Positions 6,845 through 14,926 of a stretch of 34,547 bases of DNA are shown piece by piece. The notes under the pieces are model-generated. The model saw only the letters and a program-made list of their open reading frames with translations, ran no database searches and was not told the DNA's origin. Location: positions 1-34,547 of IMG/VR virus record IMGVR_UViG_3300050011_000549; one strand, written 5' to 3'. Position numbers and translations under genes: made by a program. The first letter of the stretch is position 1; each line of letters starts with the position of its first letter. The stretch is from a virus.

Positions 6845-9397
6845 CTATCCCCAGCTCATCGCCATTGACGTCCCGCGATCGAGCGAGGCCTCCATGTCGG
6901 CCGAGTGATCGAGATGGGTCTTGGCGCGGCCCTGGGCATCAATCTTGATAGTCAGGTGCGCGCGTGCCGGATTGCTGTCACCACCAACGGAGCCGCTACT
7001 GGCATCCGGAGCCGGATCTGTGCTGGCGGTGGACTGCCCGTAGATCGTGCTGGGCACCAGCACGCTGTGGTGCGTGGCCTTCCCCAGTCTCGCGCCGCTG
7101 CCCTGGGCGAGTTGCGATGAGCTACCACCACCGCCCGCATTCAGGTTCGTGGCCGATCCACCTTGCGTGAGCACAGCCGCCAGCTGGTCCATGCCCAGCA
7201 CGTCATGGCCCTGCTCGTGGTGGATCATGGCATGCATCAGCGAGGCGAGTGTGCCCTGATTGTCGAGGTCGAGGTGAACGCCAGCACCAACGCCCATCCG
7301 GCCCGTCACATCGCGCACATAGGCGCCGACGTTGTTTTCGCTGGGGGGAGCCCATTTGCGCACGATCTGGGCGACGGTGTGCAGATGATCGCGATTGGCA
7401 TAGAGCTGGAGCTGATGGGCCATGGCCAACGCGCCCTGCTCATCCGACGCGAACGACTGAAATCCCGCACCATGCACATTGCGCAGATTGCCGACATTGT
7501 GGCCCCGCGCGCCGCCATGGCCAGTGACCTTGTCCCACATGTCGTGAAACCAGCCGCCGTTCGACGAGCTGTCGCCGGATGAGCTGTCGCTGCCGATTGA
7601 GCCCGAGCTATCGCCGCCCGAGATACCGAAAACACGCTTCACCCAGTCCGGGAGCGTGAACTTGTCGGTCATCTTCTTCCAGCCGTCAGCAATCCAGTTG
7701 AAGGCCTTATCCCACCAGTGCTTGATCTTATCGACCACGCCACCGACGAATTCACCGACCGCCTTCACCGGAGCCGGCATCTCGCCCCATGTTTTCTTCC
7801 AGTGGGTTGATAGATAATAGATGCCGCCAACTACCAGCGCGATCGCCGCAATGACGGCAAGTATGGGCCATGTTGCCGCGATCACACCCGCAGCCCACGC
7901 GAGTGTATTGATAATGACGGGGATGAGGGCGCCAGCGACGTCCCACAGGAGGATGGCAAAGCGACCGACCAAATTAAGCGTGCTGCCGAGCACAGAGATG
8001 AGTCCGGTGCTCAGGGCTGCGACGAGACGCCAGACACCTGTGGCAGCTTCACCCGCCCATGTCAGACCCTTGCCGACCGCTACTAGCCCTGCCAATCCAA
8101 CCACTACGTCGCCGACGATGCCATTACAGGAATTGAGCGCATCGACGAACAGGTTGAGGGGGCCGGTGAACATCGACTCCGATGCCTCATCCATGGCGTT
8201 CTTCAGCCGCTGCATGCCACCCGACAGGCTGTTGCTGGCCCGCGTGGCATCGTCGAGATATTGCGCGCCATCGCCCTTCGCACCCAGCACCTGGTCGAGG
8301 GTGGTGGAGCGACCGGTGTTCGCGATCTCGCCGCCGACCGCGCCAAACATACGCGAGGCGTTGTCGCCCACCAGCGCGTTCAGCCGCTGGGTCGCCGCTT
8401 CCTGCTGGTTTTTCGGCAGGCGTTGCACCGCCGCATATTTGGCCGCCATCTTCTGCATGATGATGCGCGGGTCCATCACGAAGCCATTGAGATCGGTGAT
8501 CCGCTCGCCCATCGCCATGCTCAGCTGGTCACGATAGGTTTTCGTCTGGAGCTGGTTAAGCCAGCCCTCGGTTTCGCTGCGCGCCACGCGGGCATTGCCA
8601 CCGGCGCTGCGGGCCGCCACCGCATAGACCGCGTTCAGCGCCAGCGCTCCTTGCGTGCCAGAATAATGCAGCTTCATCATGGCGGCCACCAGGCGCCCGC
8701 TGGCCTCTGCGGCGGCCTCCATGCGCTCGGGCACATGGTCAAGCTGCGCGTTCATCTGTGCGAGTGTGGCGAGCACCTGCTTGGGATCGGTAATGCCCAT
8801 TCTTCCAAGGCTGGCTAGTTGCGTGCCCGCTGCCCCCGGGTCCATATTCTTGTTCAGTTGCAGCGTGGCCGCCAGCGCGCCCGCATTCTGGCCGAAGGTG
8901 CGTGGATCGCCACCACCATCGCGATAGGCATCCATCGCGGCCAGCATCTTGTCCTTGGCCACGCCGTATTGCGCGGCGGCCGCGCCGATCGACTCCTTCA
9001 ACCCGTCGATCGCGTTCTTCGCCATGCCGGTGTTGATCTGCAGGCGGCGGAAGAACTCTTCCTGATCGGCCACGTTCTTGAGGCTGAACCCTTCGGCCAC
9101 CACCGCGCCCATGCCGGCAAAGCTGGTTGAGAACTTCTCGGCCGCCTCGCCCGCTGCCCGGCCCAGCGCAGCGGCGCGGGCGATCGGCGCGGCCATGGCC
9201 TCGGTGACATCGCTCAGCGCGGTCTTCACCTTGGCAAAGGCCGATACCTGCCGTGCCGATGATGCCTCGGACGCATCGCCCAGCGCGGCAGCGGCAGCGG
9301 TGGGCTCGGCCATTACCTGCGCAATCTCGCGGATCTTGGCGCTGGCGCCGTCCACGATCTTGAAGATCAGGCTGTAGGCAAGGTTCTGCTGTCCCAC
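6845..9397 (-). CDS. Tape measure protein with C-terminal peptidoglycan-hydrolase-like domain
   Basis: 850 residues starting with GTG at 9397, four bases after the frameshift product of the upstream chaperone gene ends. Residues 1-430 are mostly helical with many Ala/Lys/Glu heptads and contain the family-type segments GVAKDKMLAAMDAYRDGGGD and MDPRIIMQKMA. Residues about 430-545 carry several hydrophobic segments (for example LVAVGKGLTWAGEA and LAVIAAIALVVGGIYYL), the usual membrane-insertion part of tape measures. Residues about 630-745 read NVGNLRN ... FASDEQGALAMAHQL ... IVRKWAPPSENN ... YVRDVTGRMGV, the pattern of a small lysozyme-like domain in phage structural proteins. This would locally open the cell wall at entry. 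Protein length implies a tail of medium length. Confidence 0.92.
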   Translation of the reverse strand: MGQQNLAYSLIFKIVDGASAKIREIAQVMAEPTAAAAALGDASEASSARQVSAFAKVKTALSDVTEAMAAPIARAAALGRAAGEAAEKFSTSFAGMGAVVAEGFSLKNVADQEEFFRRLQINTGMAKNAIDGLKESIGAAAAQYGVAKDKMLAAMDAYRDGGGDPRTFGQNAGALAATLQLNKNMDPGAAGTQLASLGRMGITDPKQVLATLAQMNAQLDHVPERMEAAAEASGRLVAAMMKLHYSGTQGALALNAVYAVAARSAGGNARVARSETEGWLNQLQTKTYRDQLSMAMGERITDLNGFVMDPRIIMQKMAAKYAAVQRLPKNQQEAATQRLNALVGDNASRMFGAVGGEIANTGRSTTLDQVLGAKGDGAQYLDDATRASNSLSGGMQRLKNAMDEASESMFTGPLNLFVDALNSCNGIVGDVVVGLAGLVAVGKGLTWAGEAATGVWRLVAALSTGLISVLGSTLNLVGRFAILLWDVAGALIPVIINTLAWAAGVIAATWPILAVIAAIALVVGGIYYLSTHWKKTWGEMPAPVKAVGEFVGGVVDKIKHWWDKAFNWIADGWKKMTDKFTLPDWVKRVFGISGGDSSGSIGSDSSSGDSSSNGGWFHDMWDKVTGHGGARGHNVGNLRNVHGAGFQSFASDEQGALAMAHQLQLYANRDHLHTVAQIVRKWAPPSENNVGAYVRDVTGRMGVGAGVHLDLDNQGTLASLMHAMIHHEQGHDVLGMDQLAAVLTQGGSATNLNAGGGGSSSQLAQGSGARLGKATHHSVLVPSTIYGQSTASTDPAPDASSGSVGGDSNPARAHLTIKIDAQGRAKTHLDHSADMEASLDRGTSMAMSWG

Positions 9398-9400
9398 CGT

Positions 9401-10143
9401 TCAAAATCCCGACTTGGCTTTGGCCATGGCTTTCGCAACCGCCACGGCTTGCACATGCCAGGCGGCCAGCTCGGCCCAGGTGTAATTCTCGATCATGGGC
9501 AGCGGTGTGTTCAGCACCGCTGCCACGTCGGCTGCTATCGGCCGCCACTCGGTTGCTGGCGGGGCTTTCCCAAAAAATCGCTCACCAGCTCGGACAGGAT
9601 CATGCCGTCCAGTGCATCGAGCTTGCCCAGCATCAGCGGCCCGATACCGGTGAGGATCGCCAGCAGCTTCACCGCAGCAGACAAGGTGGAGCCCTGATTG
9701 GTGCGCGTCTCTTTCAGGGTGGGATGACGCACCACGATCTCGTCGCTCTCGCCCTGCGGCGTGTTGATGGGCCGCAGCAGCTTCAGCGACGCGTCGAAGT
9801 CGGTGATGGTCAGCCGGTCGGCATGGCGATCGAGCAGGCTGCCTTTCTCGCCATATTCCAGCATCCGGGTCATCACCTCGGCCAGCACCATGCTGTCGCC
9901 ACCGGGGATTTCGTCGATTTCCGCCAGCTTCAGGCCGGTGAGGCGCGCCACCACCATCGCCATCTTCAGCATGTCATCACCGCTCGCCTTTTCATTGGCG
10001 AGCAGATCCTCCAGCAAAGGTCGCTTGGCGATAAGGGTGGAAACCTCGCCGCTGCTGGTCTTCAGCGGCTTAAGAAGCGTGAAGATGGCCGTGCCATCCT
10101 CCTGCCAGTCAAGCCGATCTGCGTGGGTGTCGAGCAGGCTCAT
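9401..10143 (-). CDS. Predicted -1 frameshift fusion of the tail assembly chaperone (247 aa)
   Basis: If ribosomes slip one base back on the TTTTTTG at 9577-9571, translation passes the TAG at 9535 and continues for 56 codons to a TGA at 9401-9403, four bases before the tape measure GTG. The extension has the pattern seen in chaperone extensions of other tails: MIENYTWAELAAWHVQAVAV followed by a basic AKAMAKAKSGF end. It has no start codon and SD of its own that would make it a separate gene. Alternative: the downstream frame is an overlapping gene starting at an internal ATG (at about residue 26 of the extension), which would leave only about 30 residues. The fusion is the better reading. 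Confidence 0.7.
9535..10143 (-). CDS. Tail assembly chaperone, Mu gp41-like, with two tandem domain copies
   Basis: 202 residues, about twice the size of a typical gp41/E-type chaperone (about 100). Residues 2-97 and 102-191 are two copies of the same domain: both start SLLD-x-HADRL (9 of 10 residues identical) and continue with a (T/K)LL(K/R)P(L/I) strand, an E-x-RHP/KRP-L segment and a helix ending A-x-LTG-(L/I). Chaperones of this class coat the tape measure during tail assembly. Position between tube and tape measure is as in Mu. The programmed-frameshift site lies near the end of the second copy. Confidence 0.85.
   Translation of the reverse strand: MSLLDTHADRLDWQEDGTAIFTLLKPLKTSSGEVSTLIAKRPLLEDLLANEKASGDDMLKMAMVVARLTGLKLAEIDEIPGGDSMVLAEVMTRMLEYGEKGSLLDRHADRLTITDFDASLKLLRPINTPQGESDEIVVRHPTLKETRTNQGSTLSAAVKLLAILTGIGPLMLGKLDALDGMILSELVSDFLGKPRQQPSGGR
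9571..9577 (-). other. Slippery heptamer for -1 ribosomal frameshift
   Basis: On the minus strand the sequence is T TTT TTG, a canonical X XXY YYZ site, positioned in the zero frame as GAT TTT TTG (codons 189-191 of the chaperone). A -1 slip leads into an open frame of 56 codons. The position, close to the 3' end of the tail-chaperone gene and directly before the tape measure, is the standard place for this event in contractile and long flexible tails. Confidence 0.75.
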
Positions 10144-10146
10144 GGC

Positions 10147-10509
10147 TCAAACCCTCTCGATGTCGCCGCTGAAGGTGATGGTCACGGTGCCCTTGTTGGC
10201 ATCGAGCCCCTCATCCTTCGTGAAGATGGCATCGGCCATCTGGTAGACGACGCCGTTGTCGCACAGGAAATCGAGCGTGGTGGGCAAGCCGCTGTTGTAA
10301 ACGCTGATGTCGAAATCGGGGCCATGGGTGAACACGGCCTTGATCTGCGCCGATACCGCCTTGGTGGTGTAGCCCGAGGTCTGGCCTCGCGAATTGATGA
10401 CAGGGGTGTTCTCGATCCCGCCAAGGGTCGAGATCGAAGAGCCTTCCTGCGTGGTTTCGGCATAGGCGCCATTGACGTAAACGTCGGCGCGGCCGGTAAG
10501 CTGGTCCAT
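10147..10509 (-). CDS. M: Tail tube protein (Mu M / gp40)
   Basis: 120 residues, the usual size of a Mu M-type tube protein. The order of segments fits: VYVNGAYAETTQEGSSISTLGG at the N-terminus, then a SRGQTSGYTTKAVSAQIKAVF strand pair, LDFLCDNGVVYQMADAIF, and an ending TVTITFSGDIERV. Hundreds of copies stack inside the sheath as hexameric rings. Located directly after the sheath gene, 6 bases from its stop. Confidence 0.92.
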   Translation of the reverse strand: MDQLTGRADVYVNGAYAETTQEGSSISTLGGIENTPVINSRGQTSGYTTKAVSAQIKAVFTHGPDFDISVYNSGLPTTLDFLCDNGVVYQMADAIFTKDEGLDANKGTVTITFSGDIERV

Positions 10510-10515
10510 GTTCGA

Positions 10516-12003
10516 TTACTCCTGAAAAGCCATTTGGCCGGCAATGATATCGAGCGGACCCACCAGGCGCGGCGCCAGCAGCTGGTCGTTGCGGGCGTGG
10601 TTTCCGACGTTGCGGATGCTGGCGAGATCGGCCTTGAAGCCGGCAATATCCTGCACCAGCCCCAGCTTCATCATCGCCTGATACCAGGCAATGGTGGCCA
10701 GGCTGAGGATCTGCGGCGTCACCTCGCCAGAGATCACCGGCGTGCCATCGTCGGCGAAGGTAACGTTCGGGAACTTGGCCGACATCCAGCTGTTCCAGCT
10801 CTGGCGCAGATAGCTCAGCGTCGCCATCACCCAGCGGCCGTGATAGCTGGTATCGGGCGCGCCCGAGGCGTTGGTCTTGTAAGTCGTCACCGCCTTTTCG
10901 ATGGTAACGGTGCCATCGGCCTGCGCCTCCCAGCACGATCCACCTTCCAGATACAGGGTGTTGCGCTCGGGAAAGGTTAGCTGATCGGCCTGCGCCGGTG
11001 CGACGATATTGGGCAGCAGCGTGCCCTTCTGCGGCGCGTTGGGCCGATTGGGCAGGTTGGCACAATAGACCGCGCCAATCACCGCTGCCTCCACGAAGTT
11101 CGGTGTCAGCGCGCCCTGGCTGCCATAGCAATCATGCCACTGGCTGTTCATCGCGGCCAGCTGGGTGCCGATGGCGCCCGGGCTGCCGTGGAAGGCGGTG
11201 ACGACGCAGGCCTCGCGGGCCAGCAGCGCATTCCAGCGCCGCGCCATTTCCACCACCCAGGCGGCATAGGTGGCGCTGTCGTTCCATGGGCAGGCGATCA
11301 CGTCGTAGCGCACGTCGGCAAGCGCGGCGATGATGGCGGTGGCGGAAGGGTTGCCCGAGCCGCCGGTCATCGCCGTGATGGCGGCGGTGAGCCCGGCGGG
11401 CACCACGTCGCTCGACGAATAGAGCAGGCGGATGTCGATCGCGCCCGCCTCCACGCCCTTGTGCCGCGCGGTGATGGTAACGACACCCGCCGCAGCGGTC
11501 GCGGTCACCGGCAGGTCCAGCGCGGCATTGATCGCGGCGGCAAGCGCGGTGGCCACCTGCGCGGCCGTCTGCCCGGCCGTCACGCCGATCTGAGCGGGGG
11601 CAATCAGGCGGGAATAGCCGATATAGGCGGTGATCATGCCGGCGGCGGTGCTGGTGCCGGTGAAGGTGATGGCACCCGTTGCCGCCACGCCCGCGCCATT
11701 GTCCAGCGTCGGCACCGCCCACAGCTCGACCTGGCCATTGGCGGCCACCGCAGCGGCCACCTCGTTCGAGAGCATCGAGCCCTGGCCGAAGGCGATATCG
11801 GCCTGCGCCTTGCCGGCGACGATGCGCACCGGCACCAGCGGGGTGGCACTGCCGGCAGGCAGCATCTGGCCCATCACCAGATAGCGATAGGTGGCAGCGG
11901 CCGCGCCATTGTTGGCGTTGGCCGCGCTGAATTCCATATAGGTGCCGGGCACCTCCAGATTTCCAGGGATCTGGCTGAAGGAGATCGAAGTGAGCTTGCT
12001 CAT
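10516..12003 (-). CDS. L: Contractile tail sheath protein (Mu L / gp39)
   Basis: 495 residues, the same size as Mu L (495). N-terminal ISFSQIPGNLEVPGTYMEFSA and YRYLVMGQML, central variable Ala/Thr/Gly-rich domain (residues 100-230), then the conserved parts VRYDVIACPWND, a GTLLPNIVAPAQADQLTFPERNTLYLEGG motif around residue 335, and the C-terminal handshake region with RPQ-type LRQSW and LVGPLDIIAGQM. The presence of a sheath means a myovirus with a contractile tail. It is the longest gene of the central tail operon, preceded by DUF2635 and followed by the tube gene. Confidence 0.95.
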   Translation of the reverse strand: MSKLTSISFSQIPGNLEVPGTYMEFSAANANNGAAAATYRYLVMGQMLPAGSATPLVPVRIVAGKAQADIAFGQGSMLSNEVAAAVAANGQVELWAVPTLDNGAGVAATGAITFTGTSTAAGMITAYIGYSRLIAPAQIGVTAGQTAAQVATALAAAINAALDLPVTATAAAGVVTITARHKGVEAGAIDIRLLYSSSDVVPAGLTAAITAMTGGSGNPSATAIIAALADVRYDVIACPWNDSATYAAWVVEMARRWNALLAREACVVTAFHGSPGAIGTQLAAMNSQWHDCYGSQGALTPNFVEAAVIGAVYCANLPNRPNAPQKGTLLPNIVAPAQADQLTFPERNTLYLEGGSCWEAQADGTVTIEKAVTTYKTNASGAPDTSYHGRWVMATLSYLRQSWNSWMSAKFPNVTFADDGTPVISGEVTPQILSLATIAWYQAMMKLGLVQDIAGFKADLASIRNVGNHARNDQLLAPRLVGPLDIIAGQMAFQE

Positions 12004-12011
12004 GGCGGACC

Positions 12012-12269
12012 TCAGTTCTTGACGGTGGCAGAGGAGCCGGCGGCCGGCGCGGGTGCGGCAGGCTGGCCGATGGCGGGCATGGGTGCGGCCGGCGCGGCCG
12101 CCTTGATCACCACGATGTCACCGCATTGCAGCGCGCGATGCCAGTGCGGATCGTCGAGATCGACGGATACGGGCTGGGCCGCAGCATCGCTGACATTGGG
12201 CAGCACGGCCCGAGTCCTGGGATCGCGCAGGCGGCAGCCTTCCGCCGTCTTCACCGGTTGCAAATTCAT
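12012..12269 (-). CDS. DUF2635 protein (Mu gp38)
   Basis: 85 residues. N-terminal half has the DUF2635 pattern, LRDPRTRAVLPNVSD, and VSVDLDDPHWHRALQCGDIVVI, ending the folded part at about residue 56. The rest is an Ala/Pro tail. Family members always lie upstream of the sheath gene in Mu-like phages; the exact role in tail assembly is not known to me. Starts with an ATGA overlap on the gp37-like gene. Confidence 0.88.
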   Translation of the reverse strand: MNLQPVKTAEGCRLRDPRTRAVLPNVSDAAAQPVSVDLDDPHWHRALQCGDIVVIKAAAPAAPMPAIGQPAAPAPAAGSSATVKN

Positions 12270-12889
12270 GAGTCGTCTCCAGTCGGGAGGATGAGGGTGT
12301 TGTTGTCGGGATCGTCGATCGCGGGGCCGCCATCGATCTGGGCGGCGAAGATGGCGACGATCTCAGCGAGCGCGACGCCGCTTTCATCGGCAACGGTCGA
12401 CCGCGCGGTGGAATAGCGCGTGGTGAACTGCAGGCCGGTGACCGAGAAGAAGTGCTGGCCACCCGCACCGCCCGCCTGGCCGGAATAGAGTTCGTCGATC
12501 GACACCGGCTCCAGCGCCGAGATGGGCAGGCCCAGCTGCTGTGCCGAGAGGATATCGCGCATCAGCTCAGCGATCGCGCGCGAGCCCAGCTCGGTCGACG
12601 CCACGCCGCCAACGCGAGAGGCCAGCGTTTGGGTGCGGCGCGAGGTCGAGCCGCACACCAGCGTGAATTCACCCTGCCACTGCGTGCCGGTCTTCGAGCT
12701 TTGCAGCGCGATCGAGCGCGTGTGCGAGATCAGCACGAAGGGCGCCATCGTCACCAGCTGGTCCAAATTCTCGTCGGCAAACTCGCCCGAGTAGCGGTCC
12801 ACCGTCTTCAGCAGATTGCCGAGGTTGGGCACGGTGTTGACCAGCTTGATGCGGGTGATCGTCGCGTCCTCGATCTGGCGGATGATCAT
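12266..12889 (-). CDS. Mu gp37-like protein (DUF1834)
   Basis: 207 residues, matching the Mu gp37 / DUF1834 family in length and position after G. The N-terminus has IEDATITRIKLVNTVPNLGNLLKTVDRYSG; a central APFVLISHTRSIALQSSKTGTQWQGEFTLVCGSTSRR strand set follows, and the end has the typical FSVTGLQFTTRYS. Thought to act at the head-tail join or in tail completion by context. The ATG follows the G stop by three bases. Confidence 0.88.
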   Translation of the reverse strand: MIIRQIEDATITRIKLVNTVPNLGNLLKTVDRYSGEFADENLDQLVTMAPFVLISHTRSIALQSSKTGTQWQGEFTLVCGSTSRRTQTLASRVGGVASTELGSRAIAELMRDILSAQQLGLPISALEPVSIDELYSGQAGGAGGQHFFSVTGLQFTTRYSTARSTVADESGVALAEIVAIFAAQIDGGPAIDDPDNNTLILPTGDDS

Positions 12890-12892
12890 CGA

Positions 12893-13447
12893 TCAGCCCC
12901 CCATCACGAATTTGTGGACGAGGGCGGCGATGGTCTTCTCGTCAGCAGCCGAGACCCCAAGATAGGGCCGGCCGGGAATGGTCACCGAATGCGCGCCCAC
13001 CGTGTGATCCGTGGCGAAGTCGCTTTTGGACTTCTTCACGAAGCGCGACTTGCCGGCGGCCATATCCTTCTGGCTGCGGTAGATCGTGGTGGTGCGCTCG
13101 GGCATCTGGGTGGTGCCGCCCAGCTGCTGGATGCGGGCATAGATCAGGTTGGTGCCCACCTCGACCTGATTGGACGAGGCATTGAACGTGATCGACTGGC
13201 GCAGGCGGCCAGAGGCCAGCAGCGCCTTGGCGCCCGGCCCGCGCTTCTTCAGCGTGGCCTTGGACAGCGGCGTCCACGCCTTGCCGTCAGGCCCGCTCTG
13301 GGTGGCGAAGCGACGGATGGTGGACGAGACCAGGCTCTGGCCGATCGCCGCCATCAGCGGCTTGCCCTTGCCCATCCGCTGGGCGATCTCGGCATAGACC
13401 TTGGTGGCCTCATCCTCGACCGTGGCTGTGAGCTGCAAGCCGCCCAT
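12893..13447 (-). CDS. G: Virion morphogenesis / tail completion protein (Mu G type)
   Basis: 184 residues of the phage virion morphogenesis family (Mu G, P2 S). Conserved segments: SSTIRRFATQSGPDGKAWTPLSKATLKKRG near residue 45-70, LLASGRLRQSITF, VEVGTNLIYARIQQLGG, and the terminal IPGRPYLGVSAADEKTI. The family acts in tail completion at the head-proximal end. In Mu, G follows F directly; here it has moved to between gp36 and gp37, a known variation in Mu relatives. Start overlaps gp36 stop as TGATG. Confidence 0.92.
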   Translation of the reverse strand: MGGLQLTATVEDEATKVYAEIAQRMGKGKPLMAAIGQSLVSSTIRRFATQSGPDGKAWTPLSKATLKKRGPGAKALLASGRLRQSITFNASSNQVEVGTNLIYARIQQLGGTTQMPERTTTIYRSQKDMAAGKSRFVKKSKSDFATDHTVGAHSVTIPGRPYLGVSAADEKTIAALVHKFVMGG

Positions 13448-13881
13448 CAGAAGGCCCTCAGGCTGTGGCTGGAAAAGGTGCGCGGTGCGCCGGAGATCTC
13501 AATCGCCTCGCCATCCACGGCGATGGCGGCATCGGGCAGGCCGGCTGACTGCAGCACGATCTTGCCCAGGCGCGCCTTGTCCAGATCGGCGAGCGCGTCG
13601 GTATAGGCCACGCGGTCCGCCTCGCGGGGTGAAAACTGCAGCTTGTACCAGGCGATGGCGCAGGCCCAGCCCAGCACGATGCCGGTCACCGGGTTGAGCG
13701 GCAGCGTGTAGCGCTCGCCCAGATAGCCATCCATCAGCTCGGTCGCATCCGCGCAGGCGGCCGCCACCAGATCGGCGTTGATCACGCCGTCGCCATCGCG
13801 ATCGCTCGCCTGCAGCAGCTGGTCAGTGCCATAGCGGGTCGATAGATCGGCACTGGTGCAATAGGCGTAAGCGTCGGCCAT
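13447..13881 (-). CDS. Mu gp36-like head-tail connector (DUF1320) with EF-hand-like loop
   Basis: 144 residues in the DUF1320 family: YCTSADLSTRYGTDQLLQ at the N-terminus, then DATELMDGYLGERYTLPL and the helix VLGWACAIAWYKL. Residues 27-38 read DRDGDGVINADL, i.e. D-x-D-x-D-G-x-I, eight of the twelve positions of a calcium-binding EF-hand loop, but position 9 is N and position 12 is L instead of E/D. Whether calcium binds is open. The protein is expected to close the capsid neck. AGGA lies nine bases before the ATG. Confidence 0.9.
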   Translation of the reverse strand: MADAYAYCTSADLSTRYGTDQLLQASDRDGDGVINADLVAAACADATELMDGYLGERYTLPLNPVTGIVLGWACAIAWYKLQFSPREADRVAYTDALADLDKARLGKIVLQSAGLPDAAIAVDGEAIEISGAPRTFSSHSLRAF

Positions 13882-13902
13882 GGCGGTTCCTGATGGAGCT
13901 AT

Positions 13903-13930
13903 CCCTGCCGGGCCGGATCGCCCGGCAGGG
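13903..13930 (-). terminator. Stable hairpin after the major capsid gene
   Basis: A perfect 11-bp stem (arms CCCTGCCGGGC and GCCCGGCAGGG on the plus strand) with a six-base loop, located in the 87-base gap between the capsid stop at 13969 and the gp36 start at 13881. It has no run of T on either side, so it is more likely a partial terminator, a processing site, or a stabiliser of the abundant capsid transcript than a full stop signal; gp36 has no promoter of its own that I can see. Confidence 0.45.
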
Positions 13931-13968
13931 GTTGCGCTCGCTCTCGGGGTTTATGCGGTTGTCAGGCG

Positions 13969-14892
13969 TTACCAGGTGATGCGGGGCGTCATCAGCACCT
14001 CGGCGGTGCCCTTCCAGATGTTGCTCGGGGCCGCGCCGCCATCGCCAGCCAGGACGACGATCGTCTGCCCCTCAATGATGGTTTTGGCCGCGCCCTCGTT
14101 GCTGGGGCCCACCAGCAGCGTGTCGGGCACGAGGTTCCACGGCTGACCATTGTCGCGCAGGAAGCTCATCATCTGCACGCGGGCGGCTTCGTAATTGGCG
14201 GCGGTCAGCGGCTGCTGCGAGCGGATCGCCGTCTGCCACAGGCCGAAGCCAACGTTGCTGCGCCCATCCACGCCGAAGTCGAACTCATCGCGCTTGAACA
14301 CGTTGGGGTCTTTGAGATCGACCAGCGCGGTGAAATTGTAGGGCCGGCGCTTCTGGTACATCAGCGGCTTGATCACCTGCTTGGTGCACAGCAGATACCA
14401 GGTCGCCCCGGCGCCACCCATGTCGTTCGAATAGGTGGTGTTGCGCTTCGCGGCGGTTTTGCCCGGGTGCGCGTTGGAGAAGAATGGCAGCCCGTCATAG
14501 CACAGCAAGGTGCCGGCATTTTGCAGCGCCTGGAAGGTCAGCACATCCGGGTGCTCGGAGGCATCCTTGCCCAGCTGCGCGAACATCGGATTGAAGACGC
14601 CATAGCGGTCATCCTCGACCGCATCACGGGGGATGGAGACCGAGTTCTCGAACTTCTTGTTCTTGATCGCGTAGCTGTGCACCGACAGGTTCTGCATCAC
14701 GCGATCGCCAGCCCACTCGCGGAAGCCCGTCGACTGGCCCAGCCAGGGATATATCTCCTCGCTGGTGGTCGAGGTGTTCTCGGTGCACAGGCGCTGGTAA
14801 ATCACCTCTGGCGCATAGGCGTTGAAGGCGTTCTGATAGATCGCCTGCACGCCGGTCGTCAGGATCTGCAAATTGGCGGTATTGAGGTCCAT
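13969..14892 (-). CDS. T: Major capsid protein, Mu gpT type
   Basis: 307 residues, same size as Mu T (305). Recognised by the N-terminal NTANLQILTTGVQAIYQNAF, YPWLGQSTGFREWAGDRV, the KKFENSVSIPRDAVEDDRYG segment (E-loop/N-arm region), LCYDGLPFFSNAHP, and the TLLVGPSNEGAAKTIIEGQ end section. This is the gpT family of Mu-like HK97-fold capsids. It follows the decoration gene, with AAAGG upstream of the ATG. Confidence 0.95.
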   Translation of the reverse strand: MDLNTANLQILTTGVQAIYQNAFNAYAPEVIYQRLCTENTSTTSEEIYPWLGQSTGFREWAGDRVMQNLSVHSYAIKNKKFENSVSIPRDAVEDDRYGVFNPMFAQLGKDASEHPDVLTFQALQNAGTLLCYDGLPFFSNAHPGKTAAKRNTTYSNDMGGAGATWYLLCTKQVIKPLMYQKRRPYNFTALVDLKDPNVFKRDEFDFGVDGRSNVGFGLWQTAIRSQQPLTAANYEAARVQMMSFLRDNGQPWNLVPDTLLVGPSNEGAAKTIIEGQTIVVLAGDGGAAPSNIWKGTAEVLMTPRITW

Positions 14893-14926
14893 GGGAAGCT
14901 AGCCTTTCAGATGCGCTGGAGGGCGC

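Noticed and set aside
9083-9105. GGCTGAACCCTTCGG in the tape measure gene, partly like the late element
   Set aside because: The dyad is incomplete and the flanking bases do not match; it lies in coding sequence with no gene start nearby.
8739-9548. Minus-strand 269-codon frame overlapping tape measure and chaperone
   Set aside because: Cys/Arg/Gly-rich shadow of the tape measure gene; it is not the -1 frame of the chaperone extension.
9505-10980. Long plus-strand open frame (491 codons) opposite chaperone, tube and sheath
   Set aside because: Arginine, histidine, glycine and alanine rich with no recognisable domain; it is the complement of three well supported tail genes with high-GC third positions.
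11134-12294. Plus-strand open frame of 386 codons opposite the sheath gene
   Set aside because: Gly/Arg/His-rich shadow of the sheath and DUF2635 genes, no motif.
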